A DNA stretch of 64,000 nucleotides from an uncultured Candidatus Poseidoniales archaeon. GTDB taxonomy: Archaea; Thermoplasmatota; Poseidoniia; Poseidoniales; Thalassarchaeaceae. Below the pieces are notes generated by a model that searched no databases, was not told the origin of the DNA, and saw only the letters and a list, made by a program, of their open reading frames with translations. Of the stretch, positions 53,304 to 61,743 are shown in pieces. The first letter of the stretch is position 1; each line of letters begins with the position of its first letter. Location: contig CAJJBW010000006.1 in the NCBI GenBank assembly GCA_905182515.1, positions 89,818-153,817 of the forward strand. The letters run 5' to 3'. The translations under genes and the position numbers were made by a program.

Positions 53304-54734
53304 TTAATTCCCTAGCGCTTTCTCAACTTTCCTTAAATTATCTTTTTGAGTAAGTAAGTAGATTCTGTCTCCCTTTTCTATATTATTTATTGAAATTGGG
53401 TATCTAACTTCCCGATTTCCTTCTGTATCTGTCCTGTCTACCATGACTACTCTAACATCTATTTTTCTCTCAGCCTCAGATATGGAAGAATTAAGAAAAA
53501 CGTGATCATCATGGATTTTAGTTGATAGGGAGACTATAGAAGGAAGAGAGGGTATGTTTTGGTATGAACCTGGATAATTTTTATGAATTGACTTCAAGAT
53601 AGCTGATATTGCAACTTGCCTAGAGCTAATTGGCCTTGTTAATCCTATTCTTTTTACTGCTTCGACCAATGCTCTATCCTTGAGAAGTAAACCAGTTCTA
53701 GGGACTCCTTTGTCTTTGGCCCTCATTGAAATAGAAATATTTAGATTGTCGTCATCCAGGGTAGCAATAGCTATATCTTGTTCATCAATTGCTAATTCTC
53801 TTAATAATTCTTCATCTTGTGGATCTCCATGGATTACATCTAGTCTTTTATTAATTCCAATTTCTGAGCCAACTATTTCATTGGCTGTGTCCAAATCAGG
53901 CTCAATGATTACGACATTGGAGCCTTTTGAAAGGTAATGCTGTGCAATTTTACTGCCAAAATGTGTTGCACCGAAAATTGCAACTGTTGGAAATTCCGGT
54001 AATTCAGAATCAAGCTCGCCTAATGCCCTCGTTATTAAAGAGAATTTGGAAGTTGAGTTAGTTACAAAAACTAGATTATCCCCTTCTCTTATTATTTCTG
54101 AACCCGTAGATAATATGTCTTTCTCACCTTTACTTTTTATGGCATATATTGGAGGGATAAACTCAGACAAATCATCTTTAGTCTGTGAAGGTTCAGAAGT
54201 CGTTGAACCTATAAGAGATGAGTTTGGTTTTACTTCTGAAATTGATATCCAAGTATTGTTCCCTAATGGAATAATATCATTTAACGAGGGGGCAAGTAGG
54301 CCTGATACCAAATGTTCTACAATTTCTTCTGATGCACACACAGCATGATCGGCCCGCGACCATTTTTCAAGTGGCCCGGCTCCTTTGATTTCATCTACTA
54401 AGCTTGTATTCCTTATTCTTGCTATCGCAATTAAGCCTGATGCATTGCGATCTCCAACCTGCTCACTATAAACTTTTTTTGCAAAGGAACATGCCAGTAA
54501 ATTTAGTTCATCATTATTAGTAGCTAAAACAATAATTTCAGCATCACTAATTCCCGCCCTTAAAAGAGAATCTCTTGATAATGCACTTCCAGTAACCAAA
54601 AGACAATCTAATGACTGAGATGCCCTAATTGCTTCAGGGTTAGGGTCTATGATGGCAACGCTTCTTTTTTCACCTCTTAAGGCAGAGGCGATACCTCGTC
54701 CAACTTGACCAGCGCCTGCGATAATGACACGCAT
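53304..54734 (-). CDS. trkA: TrkA, double-RCK potassium uptake regulator
   Basis: 476 residues made of two RCK units. Unit 1 has MRVIIAGAGQVGRGIASALR, and unit 2 has TVAIFGATHFGSKIAQHYLS with EPDLDTANEIV; both are Rossmann NAD(H)/ATP-binding folds, and each is followed by a C-terminal RCK_C (acidic, beta-rich). Such tandem TrkA proteins dimerise into the gating ring on TrkH, which lies immediately downstream. Confidence 0.93.
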   Translation of the reverse strand: MRVIIAGAGQVGRGIASALRGEKRSVAIIDPNPEAIRASQSLDCLLVTGSALSRDSLLRAGISDAEIIVLATNNDELNLLACSFAKKVYSEQVGDRNASGLIAIARIRNTSLVDEIKGAGPLEKWSRADHAVCASEEIVEHLVSGLLAPSLNDIIPLGNNTWISISEVKPNSSLIGSTTSEPSQTKDDLSEFIPPIYAIKSKGEKDILSTGSEIIREGDNLVFVTNSTSKFSLITRALGELDSELPEFPTVAIFGATHFGSKIAQHYLSKGSNVVIIEPDLDTANEIVGSEIGINKRLDVIHGDPQDEELLRELAIDEQDIAIATLDDDNLNISISMRAKDKGVPRTGLLLKDRALVEAVKRIGLTRPISSRQVAISAILKSIHKNYPGSYQNIPSLPSIVSLSTKIHDDHVFLNSSISEAERKIDVRVVMVDRTDTEGNREVRYPISINNIEKGDRIYLLTQKDNLRKVEKALGN

Positions 54735-54801
54735 ATTGGGATAATGGTTGAGCCAAATAGATATAATACTGTAGCATAAAAATAACGTTTAGGCAATAGA
54801 A

Positions 54802-55617
54802 TTACTCTTCTGAGTCAATTATATTTCCTTTTACTCGATAATTTGCTGCTAGTTTATGTTTTTTGGATTGACGTAAAGTCCTCCTAAAGGCCTGCTTTGC
54901 AGAAGGAGTCATCCCTGAAGGCATCCATGACCTTTGAGCAGGAGTCCATGCTAATCCAATAATGGGCACTATTGCAATCATAATTATCGGTAAGAATAAA
55001 CAAAGTATTAGAGAAATGATCAGGAGTGCCCGAATTATTGAACTCAATATCAGAGGCCTCCATCTATTATTATCTAATATGTTAGTTCCTTGCCATGTGT
55101 TAATTAAAGAATGTCCAAAACAAGAAGAGAATGATACCGATAATGCAATTAATATTGACACTATGGAAAATCCAGAATAATCGGAAATAGAATTTAGGCC
55201 ATCGTCAAATAAACGTACAATGAGGACGCTAGAATGCATTGAGCCCATTCCTAAACCTAGTGCCCATCCATTTGGAGGAGATGCCCTTAATGCAACTACC
55301 CGTGGCCTGCCTAGAATGAATAAAACAAATGACGATTCAGAAATAGATATCAACATAGCAAATGAAATCAAAGTATAGAAATTTACCGTTGAATTTACAA
55401 TCCCAAATAAAATATAATTATCTATAGCTACTGCGAATAACATTCCGACTACAATGCCATAGAGTAGGTTCTTTGACGCCCCTGCAATGTCAAAAAAACC
55501 TGTCATTTTAGAGATTATTCCCCTCCATCCAACATAGATGCCAAGCAAGCCAATCGCGAACGCGATTTGTTGTTGATACAAGGGGACTGCCTCGATGGCC
55601 ATGATTGGCCATAGCAT
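54802..55617 (-). CDS. Polytopic membrane protein of unknown function
   Basis: About 271 residues from an ATG at 55617; an upstream ATG at 55662 would run to within 16 bp of the divergent srp54 start. Seven or so membrane helices. A central region SISESSFVLFILGRPRVV followed by PPNGWALGLGMGSMHSSVLI has buried Glu, Arg and His residues reminiscent of intramembrane proteases, but I cannot assign a family. The C-terminal tail is basic (RRTLRQSKKHKLAANYRVKG). It may relate to the secretion neighbour but nothing proves it. Confidence 0.55.
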   Translation of the reverse strand: MLWPIMAIEAVPLYQQQIAFAIGLLGIYVGWRGIISKMTGFFDIAGASKNLLYGIVVGMLFAVAIDNYILFGIVNSTVNFYTLISFAMLISISESSFVLFILGRPRVVALRASPPNGWALGLGMGSMHSSVLIVRLFDDGLNSISDYSGFSIVSILIALSVSFSSCFGHSLINTWQGTNILDNNRWRPLILSSIIRALLIISLILCLFLPIIMIAIVPIIGLAWTPAQRSWMPSGMTPSAKQAFRRTLRQSKKHKLAANYRVKGNIIDSEE

Positions 55618-55677
55618 ACCCCATTTGAGTCCCGCGGCTCTAATAACGTTAAAACCACTCAATAACTACCGAAGGGT

Positions 55678-57030
55678 GTGGCACTTGAAGGGCTGAAACA
55701 AAGAATCATGGGTTCGATTGGTCTTTTGAAAGGCAAAAGGACAATAGATGAAGAAACTGTAAAGGAATTAAGTAAGTCATTAAGACGTGCTTTATTAGAA
55801 GCTGATTTTAATGTAAGGCAATCAAAGGAGTTAACTGAAAGAATAGAAAGGAGGATGATGGAGGAAGAACCCCTTCCAGGAGTGAGGTTGGAAACTCATG
55901 CAATGAACATGATTTATACCGAACTTGTTAGAATATTAGGACCGCCAAGAAATATAAGACCTCATAATGAAACTGTATTGATGGTTGGACTTTATGGCCA
56001 AGGAAAGACCACTACAACGGCAAAATTAGCAGATTGGTGGAGGAGAAAACATGGAGTCAAGGTTGCCGTCATAGAAGCAGACGTTCACAGACCAGGTGCA
56101 TTTCAGCAGTTAAAACAATTACTTGAAGGTACAAATGTTGAAGTTTATGGAGAGCCAGAAGAAACTGACGCTAAAAAAATAGTTAGAAATGGCCTAAAGA
56201 AATTTAGTGCGGCTGATGTTATAATAATAGATACTGCAGGCAGAGATAGTTTAGATGAGAGCCTTAAAGAAGAGTTGATAGAAATATCAAATATCGCTAA
56301 CGCAACAGAAAAATTCCTAGTGATTGATGCACAAGTGGGACAGGCAGCAGGACCGGTTGCACAAACATTCCATGATTTAGTAGGAGTTACCGGTACAATA
56401 GTCACTAAGTTGGACGGTACAGCACGAGGAGGAGGTGCCTTAAGTGCAGTTTCAACTACTGGTGCTCCAATAGTTTTTGTCGGAGAAGGAGAAAGAATTA
56501 ATGATTTAGAAAAATTTGAATCTGATAGGTTTATTTCAAGATTATTAGGTATGGGGGATATCAAGGGACTCATTGACTTGGCTCCGGAAGACATGGATGA
56601 ACAAGAAGCAATGAGACTTACACAACGATTAATGTCTGGTAGATTTACTTTAACAGACATGTACGCACAAATGGAAATGACGAGTAAAATCGGTACAATG
56701 GACAAGTTAATTTCACATTTGCCAGATAGCATGTTTGGAGGGATGAGCAATATGAGCAGAAGTCAGAAGCAACAAATGCAAAATAATTTAGATCAATATA
56801 AAGTAATAATGGACTCTATGACTCAAAACGAAAAGGATGAGCCTGTATTGTTAAAATCGAGCCGCATCAAGAGGATCGCTCGTGGATCAGGAGTGGATGA
56901 AAAATCTGTAAAGGATTTGTTAGGACATTGGAATAAAAGTAAGAAAATGATGCGTGGAATGAAGGGTAATAGAAAATTTAGAAGACAGATGCAATCAATG
57001 ATGGATTTAGATGATGACCTAGGTATGTGA
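55678..57030 (+). CDS. srp54: Signal recognition particle GTPase SRP54
   Basis: 450 residues. The N and G domains show VGLYGQGKTTTTAKLADWW (Walker A, GQGKTTT), EADVHRPGAFQQLK, DTAGRDSLDESL and TKLDGTARGGGALS. The M domain is Met-rich (MQNNLDQYKVIMDSM, KKMMRGMKGNRKF). It binds signal sequences on the ribosome and delivers them to SecYEG via FtsY. Start is a GTG. It overlaps trmY by four bases (GTGA). Confidence 0.96.
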   Translation: MALEGLKQRIMGSIGLLKGKRTIDEETVKELSKSLRRALLEADFNVRQSKELTERIERRMMEEEPLPGVRLETHAMNMIYTELVRILGPPRNIRPHNETVLMVGLYGQGKTTTTAKLADWWRRKHGVKVAVIEADVHRPGAFQQLKQLLEGTNVEVYGEPEETDAKKIVRNGLKKFSAADVIIIDTAGRDSLDESLKEELIEISNIANATEKFLVIDAQVGQAAGPVAQTFHDLVGVTGTIVTKLDGTARGGGALSAVSTTGAPIVFVGEGERINDLEKFESDRFISRLLGMGDIKGLIDLAPEDMDEQEAMRLTQRLMSGRFTLTDMYAQMEMTSKIGTMDKLISHLPDSMFGGMSNMSRSQKQQMQNNLDQYKVIMDSMTQNEKDEPVLLKSSRIKRIARGSGVDEKSVKDLLGHWNKSKKMMRGMKGNRKFRRQMQSMMDLDDDLGM

Positions 57031-57638
57031 TAAATTTGCAAAGGAGATTTGCCATAATAGGGCATAGAGCACCAAGCACAGGAAATATATTTCTGAACGA
57101 TTTATCAGGATTATCTGGTAGAATCGACGTATTAGTTAGGGCGATTAATTCGACATTATTTTTGTCACATGGCATCAGAAAAGATTCTCAAATAATTCTT
57201 CACTTAATGGGCGGAGAAGGCTCTTCTCGAAGAGTATTATTTGATGGCAGTACTCTCGCAGGAGTTAGGCCAGATGAAAGATCGATAGCTGGACATATTC
57301 GTTCTTTGGTTAAGTTGAGGTTGCCTCCAATAGGGACTTGGATTAGAGTCAGTGCAGGAATATACCATTCAGGAGGAGATATAGAAACCACATTACAAGA
57401 GTGGAGTAGAGATGAAGTAAATATATTAGTTCTGGATAAACAAGGTATTGAATTGGATGAAATCACATTAGTAGATACTGATGTAGGATTTATATTATCA
57501 GATGATACACCATTTAGTGATAAAGAAAATAAATCATTAATTGAATTTAAAAGAATTAATGTAGGAGAAAAATGGCTCCAAGGTCATTCATGTATTACAA
57601 TTGTACACCATATAATTGATTCAAATATCCTCGATTGA
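57027..57638 (+). CDS. trmY: tRNA pseudouridine(54)-N1 methyltransferase TrmY
   Basis: 203 residues of the SPOUT class. The N-terminal RFAIIGHRAPSTGNIFLNDL followed by SGLSGRIDVLVRAINSTLFL and SHGIRKD, and VRPDERSIAGHIRSLVKL, are diagnostic for TrmY. It makes 1-methylpseudouridine at tRNA position 54, an archaeal substitute for ribothymidine. The start is a GTG overlapping the srp54 stop. The 3' end overlaps the convergent transporter by 18 bp. Confidence 0.93.
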   Translation: MINLQRRFAIIGHRAPSTGNIFLNDLSGLSGRIDVLVRAINSTLFLSHGIRKDSQIILHLMGGEGSSRRVLFDGSTLAGVRPDERSIAGHIRSLVKLRLPPIGTWIRVSAGIYHSGGDIETTLQEWSRDEVNILVLDKQGIELDEITLVDTDVGFILSDDTPFSDKENKSLIEFKRINVGEKWLQGHSCITIVHHIIDSNILD

Positions 57639-58565
57639 TTCATGTTTCCCCCCTAATGTAACAATTAATACACCAAATAACATTAATGGACCTCCTAAAA
57701 GAGTCCAAAAACCAAGAATTAATTCACCAGTATACAACCAACCTATTAATGCACCAATTACAGGTTCTAAAAGAAGAACAATAGATACCATAATTGGAGG
57801 TATCCAACGTAAAACAGTATTTATTCCAGTATGCCCCACTAATCCTGGCACTATAGAGAGATATATTATCCATAGAAACCATGATGAATCAATCCAGCCA
57901 AATAATTCTAATTCTGGAATTATGGAATTTAATGATATTGATTCAAATAACACCGCTGCAATAGCCAGCCATACCCCCGCCCCTAATGTAACAGGAAATG
58001 CATAGATAAAAACAGGCATATTTTTTTCATATCTTAAATATCTCCCTATGAAGATATATCCTACTACAGTAATAGCGCCACAAAATGCAGCAATATCTCC
58101 TGAAATAGACACTTCACCAGAGGATTTTACGTCCCCTAGTGTAATAATTGCACCTAATACGCCAACGAAGGCGCCAGCAATATGGATTTTATTTGCAGAT
58201 GATCCTAAAACTGGCATCAAAAGGACTACAATTATTGGATGCATAGTAACAAACAACAGACTATGGACTAGAGTTGTATTATCCAATGACCAAACCCATG
58301 AGCCAAAATGTAATGCAAGGAAAATACTTGAAATTAATAATAATTTCACATCATTTTTGGAAATTAAATATTTATTTTTATTTAAATATTGCATTATAAA
58401 TAATGGAAATAATATTAACGATGTCCCTTGCATTCTCCATGAAGCCCTTAGAAACGGAGGTATCCCCTCCATCGATTGTAATATTGTCCCTGCAGAAGAT
58501 ACGGCAAATAATGCAAGGATTAGAAGTGCCCAAGCCAAAAAGGGTTGCTTTTTCTCGCCATTCAT
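57621..58565 (-). CDS. EamA/DMT-family transporter
   Basis: 314 residues with ten predicted membrane helices in two five-helix EamA halves. Recognisable segments are IPPFLRASWRMQGTSLILFP (first half), WVWSLDNTTLVHSLLFVTMHP, and LLLEPVIGALIGWLYTGELI (second half, the typical 'l.Pv.a.l..w...gE'). This drug/metabolite transporter group exports amino acids, nucleosides or sugars, and the substrate is not visible. It shares the coding strand with the OPT gene two bases upstream. Confidence 0.85.
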   Translation of the reverse strand: MNGEKKQPFLAWALLILALFAVSSAGTILQSMEGIPPFLRASWRMQGTSLILFPLFIMQYLNKNKYLISKNDVKLLLISSIFLALHFGSWVWSLDNTTLVHSLLFVTMHPIIVVLLMPVLGSSANKIHIAGAFVGVLGAIITLGDVKSSGEVSISGDIAAFCGAITVVGYIFIGRYLRYEKNMPVFIYAFPVTLGAGVWLAIAAVLFESISLNSIIPELELFGWIDSSWFLWIIYLSIVPGLVGHTGINTVLRWIPPIMVSIVLLLEPVIGALIGWLYTGELILGFWTLLGGPLMLFGVLIVTLGGKHESIEDI

Positions 58566-58567
58566 TA

Positions 58568-61174
58568 TTAATCCGCCAATTCGGCATCCATTATTTCATT
58601 TTCATCATCTGATTGAATGGATTGACTAGTGCCAATGATTCCTGCTGATTTGAATAAAACATAGATTGACAGAATCAGTGTTGTGTTAACTGCAATGAAA
58701 ACAGCAAACCTAGCTTGTGGCCACCACGACTTGACGCTCAATGATTCCGAACAAACAACCGACTCTAGTGAAATAGTTTTACAAGGTGCATCATCAACTA
58801 TTATTCCAGAATCAGTCTCAGGGCAACCAATTAGACCCTCTAACCCCCTAATTCTTTCTTCATAGTTACAGTTTCTTTCATTTGCATAATTTATAACAGA
58901 TTGATAATCATTACTATCTATGCTTAATATCTCATCCAAATAAGTATCCTCTGCCCATGAATCTATTTCATAAGATTGTTCAATTTGGATTTCATCAGCA
59001 ACCGCTAGAATTGCTGATTCGACTCCGTGAAATGCTTCTCCTGTCATCGCGCCAGCAGCGATCATAAATGTAAATAATAATAATAAAGCGCGACTTTTTT
59101 CTGCTTCTTCGGGCCCTTTTTCTAATCTTATTGATTCAACTTTGGGTTGTAACCTGCGCTTCTCCCACCAATCTCTTGCAGCGCCTCCTGCAAGCATAGG
59201 GAATGTTATTGGAGTAGGTAAATACATTCCTAAACCGAATGATGTTCCCATTCCAGTAGCCCATTCTACAAAACCACCTAGTGCAAAGCCTAATCCGAGG
59301 GCAATCCAGTCGCCTTCACCTTCTGCGAGAATAATAGTAAATGAAGCAAAAGCATTAGCCTGTGGTGCTTGTAAGTCTATTGCACCTTCAGCGAGTAATT
59401 TGGATAAGAAAATAGCAACACCTGCGCCCAAAATTGCGCCTGGAATTACCCCAAGGATATTACCTTTAGATATATGATATGGCCTATTTCCGATATATAA
59501 GCTATTTTTATAATCACCAACTACAGTCCCTGACATCGATATTGCAGAACCAAATACTGTAGTACCAACCAGTGCCATCAAAATAGATTCTTCTTTTGAT
59601 AACCCAACAGGAAAATTCAAAAACACCAAGAGAAGCATGAGTAGGACTATGAAAGAGGTACCCGAAACAGGTTCAATACCTGTTTCACCCATTACTCTAA
59701 CTGCAATTGCACCTAATAGGAATGTAGTAGAAAGTAACACAACTGAAAATAATAAGGAAGGGAAGAGAGGGAATCCTCCTAGGACGAAAATTAAGATCAT
59801 GGCTATTGAAGCAATAATCATAAATATCGGTATATGATTCAAAGGCCATTCATACCATCCCTTAGATTCTATGAATTCATCGCCTTTTTCTCCAGTGAAT
59901 GCCCTGACTATGTCCCCAAATATCGAAACAAACGTCGGCGCCATTTTTAATAGGCCAAGAAGACCTCCTCCCAGAATTGAACCTATTGCAATAGTTCTAA
60001 CTATTGATTTAAATGCCATCCATTGTACAAAAGGATATACAGGAGGGTTGGAAATATCTCCATATTCTGTAATTCTAAAATATTGTTGTTGTTCAAAGTC
60101 GTAAACCGGTACATCCATCAAAACCACTAAAGGTACAATATAAAACCATGCTATCAGAGAACCCAGCGTAACTAAAAAGGCAACTCTTAATTTCATAAAC
60201 CACCCTAATGCCAGTAATGTTGGGCTAAATTCTAAACCAAGAAAAGTATATGAAAATGGATTAGATGGCGAATAAGGTGTGAGGCCCGGTCCTCCATATG
60301 GTGATTCTCCATCTTGTAGTTTTGTTGGTTGATGTAGCCATCTTTCTGTATAAATTGATGCAAGACCCCATTCATCACCAGATAGAACTGTAGAAAACCA
60401 ATCGGCAATACTGCCCGGTAATCCAATTATTTTCCTGCCCCAAATTAATGGATAATCTATAATAAACATGATTGCCATACTTATGCCAGTCCAAAGGCCT
60501 ACTGTTTTCAATGAATCACGTGCTGTATCTGCAGCGCCGCTACTAACATCTGAAGCAATATCTAACATTTTCAATGTGGCTTCAAATCCAGGCATCGGTA
60601 AAGGATCTTCTACTAACCATACTCTTCTGAATATGATGAAATACATTACACCCAAAAAACCAGCAAACATTGATGCTATTATTCCTATAAATGCAAGTTG
60701 AAGTGTATCGACAGAAGATATTAGATAACCATCACCGACTTTATAATCATCCGAGTACGCCAATAAAAAAATAGCAGGAAACGTAAATACGAAACCAGTT
60801 GAAGCATTAATAGCCCCTGTTGTAGCACTTGTTGCTATATTAACTTCTGATGGTGACCATTGATATGCCATTCCCAATAAATATGCAACATACCACCCAG
60901 CTGCTACAGTTATACCAATTTTAAGACCTATATATGCTGAAACGCCACTAAATACAGCACCTATTAAAATCCCGATTAAAACTTTTTTAGTATCCCAATG
61001 ACTAATTTCAAAGGATTCTTTTACATTTTTTTCTTCTAAATATTGTTCCAATACTCCGGTGTTAAGATTATTGTACATATCTTCATCTAACCAAGTTAAG
61101 GTTCCCTTCTCTATAGATTCTAAGCCAGATGGTGTAACAGGTTGCCGGTAGGCAGAACGAGGAACGTCAGACAT
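58568..61174 (-). CDS. OPT-family oligopeptide transporter
   Basis: 868 residues, about 15-16 membrane helices. The segments FSGVSAYIGLKIGITVAAGW (first helix pair) and GTSFIVLLMLLLVFLNF fit the OPT superfamily, as do the GGAARDWWEKRR loop and the total length. It probably imports peptides or metal chelates by a proton-driven mechanism. The C-terminus has an extracytoplasmic acidic loop with several Cys (CNYEERIRGLEGLIGC). A substrate import role suits a heterotroph. It pairs with the EamA gene downstream. Confidence 0.9.
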   Translation of the reverse strand: MSDVPRSAYRQPVTPSGLESIEKGTLTWLDEDMYNNLNTGVLEQYLEEKNVKESFEISHWDTKKVLIGILIGAVFSGVSAYIGLKIGITVAAGWYVAYLLGMAYQWSPSEVNIATSATTGAINASTGFVFTFPAIFLLAYSDDYKVGDGYLISSVDTLQLAFIGIIASMFAGFLGVMYFIIFRRVWLVEDPLPMPGFEATLKMLDIASDVSSGAADTARDSLKTVGLWTGISMAIMFIIDYPLIWGRKIIGLPGSIADWFSTVLSGDEWGLASIYTERWLHQPTKLQDGESPYGGPGLTPYSPSNPFSYTFLGLEFSPTLLALGWFMKLRVAFLVTLGSLIAWFYIVPLVVLMDVPVYDFEQQQYFRITEYGDISNPPVYPFVQWMAFKSIVRTIAIGSILGGGLLGLLKMAPTFVSIFGDIVRAFTGEKGDEFIESKGWYEWPLNHIPIFMIIASIAMILIFVLGGFPLFPSLLFSVVLLSTTFLLGAIAVRVMGETGIEPVSGTSFIVLLMLLLVFLNFPVGLSKEESILMALVGTTVFGSAISMSGTVVGDYKNSLYIGNRPYHISKGNILGVIPGAILGAGVAIFLSKLLAEGAIDLQAPQANAFASFTIILAEGEGDWIALGLGFALGGFVEWATGMGTSFGLGMYLPTPITFPMLAGGAARDWWEKRRLQPKVESIRLEKGPEEAEKSRALLLLFTFMIAAGAMTGEAFHGVESAILAVADEIQIEQSYEIDSWAEDTYLDEILSIDSNDYQSVINYANERNCNYEERIRGLEGLIGCPETDSGIIVDDAPCKTISLESVVCSESLSVKSWWPQARFAVFIAVNTTLILSIYVLFKSAGIIGTSQSIQSDDENEIMDAELAD

Positions 61175-61243
61175 CTTACAGACCTAGGAGTCAATATCTA
61201 TGCTTATAGTTCACTATAAGAATACAAAATATTTATGATTATT

Positions 61244-61630
61244 TTAATGGTCTCGCGTAATCCTAAATCTTCCCATGGCTTCCATCCATTGGATTTCATT
61301 ACCTGATTCTAATGAGAATTCATCACTTACAGGTAAAATTAAATTTTCGAATGTCTTGTTATCCATAGCATGAACTTCATTACCCTGAATATGAGTAATA
61401 ATAGCAGAGCCCTTTTCTATCATAGGAACTTGTATATTATCAGTAACAGTACCTACATGAGATTTCTTTTGACCTGTAAATATATTTTCTAATTCAATCC
61501 TAGCTTTAGCTGATCCGTGTTTGCCTGGTTTTGATTTTGACATGCTTAAGATTTTGAAAGCATCATCATCGATAGCAACGTATCGACCAATTTTGAGTGT
61601 GCGTATTTCAACTCTTGATGTACCGGGCAT
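61244..61630 (-). CDS. eif5a: Translation factor aIF5A
   Basis: 128 residues. The SH3-like N-domain carries the modification loop SKPGKHGSAKARIE, with the acceptor lysine Lys37 flanked by Gly and His-Gly as in eukaryal eIF5A (deoxyhypusine/hypusine site). The C-terminal OB domain follows. It helps ribosomes through difficult peptide bonds. Upstream on the same strand a hairpin terminator separates it from the TSP3 protein. Deoxyhypusine synthase is not in this window, but a half-DOHH-like gene is at 11843. Confidence 0.95.
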   Translation of the reverse strand: MPGTSRVEIRTLKIGRYVAIDDDAFKILSMSKSKPGKHGSAKARIELENIFTGQKKSHVGTVTDNIQVPMIEKGSAIITHIQGNEVHAMDNKTFENLILPVSDEFSLESGNEIQWMEAMGRFRITRDH

Positions 61631-61684
61631 GTATCTTCAAGTCAATGGAAGAACGATGCCTTATCAGCATTAGGGAATAAAATG

Positions 61685-61721
61685 CCCCGAGTCAGGGACC
61701 AGAATGGTATCTGACCCGGGG
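61685..61721 (-). terminator. Hairpin terminator between the TSP3 protein and aIF5A
   Basis: A stem of CCCCGAGTCAG (61685-61695) with CTGACCCGGGG (61711-61721), 5+5 bp around one mismatch, encloses an inner ACCA/TGGT stem with a GAA loop. On the minus strand it is followed by CATTTTATTCCC. The layout, just after the TSP3 gene's stop and before the aIF5A start, fits an intrinsic terminator or 3'-end-protecting hairpin for the TSP3 transcript. Confidence 0.6.
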
Positions 61722-61743
61722 GTTATGTCCGACTAAATTAGAT

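Noticed and set aside
58048..58629. 193-residue plus-strand frame opposite the EamA transporter
   Set aside because: Complementary to ten-helix coding sequence; Ile/Thr/Asn composition is the expected antisense pattern and there is no domain.
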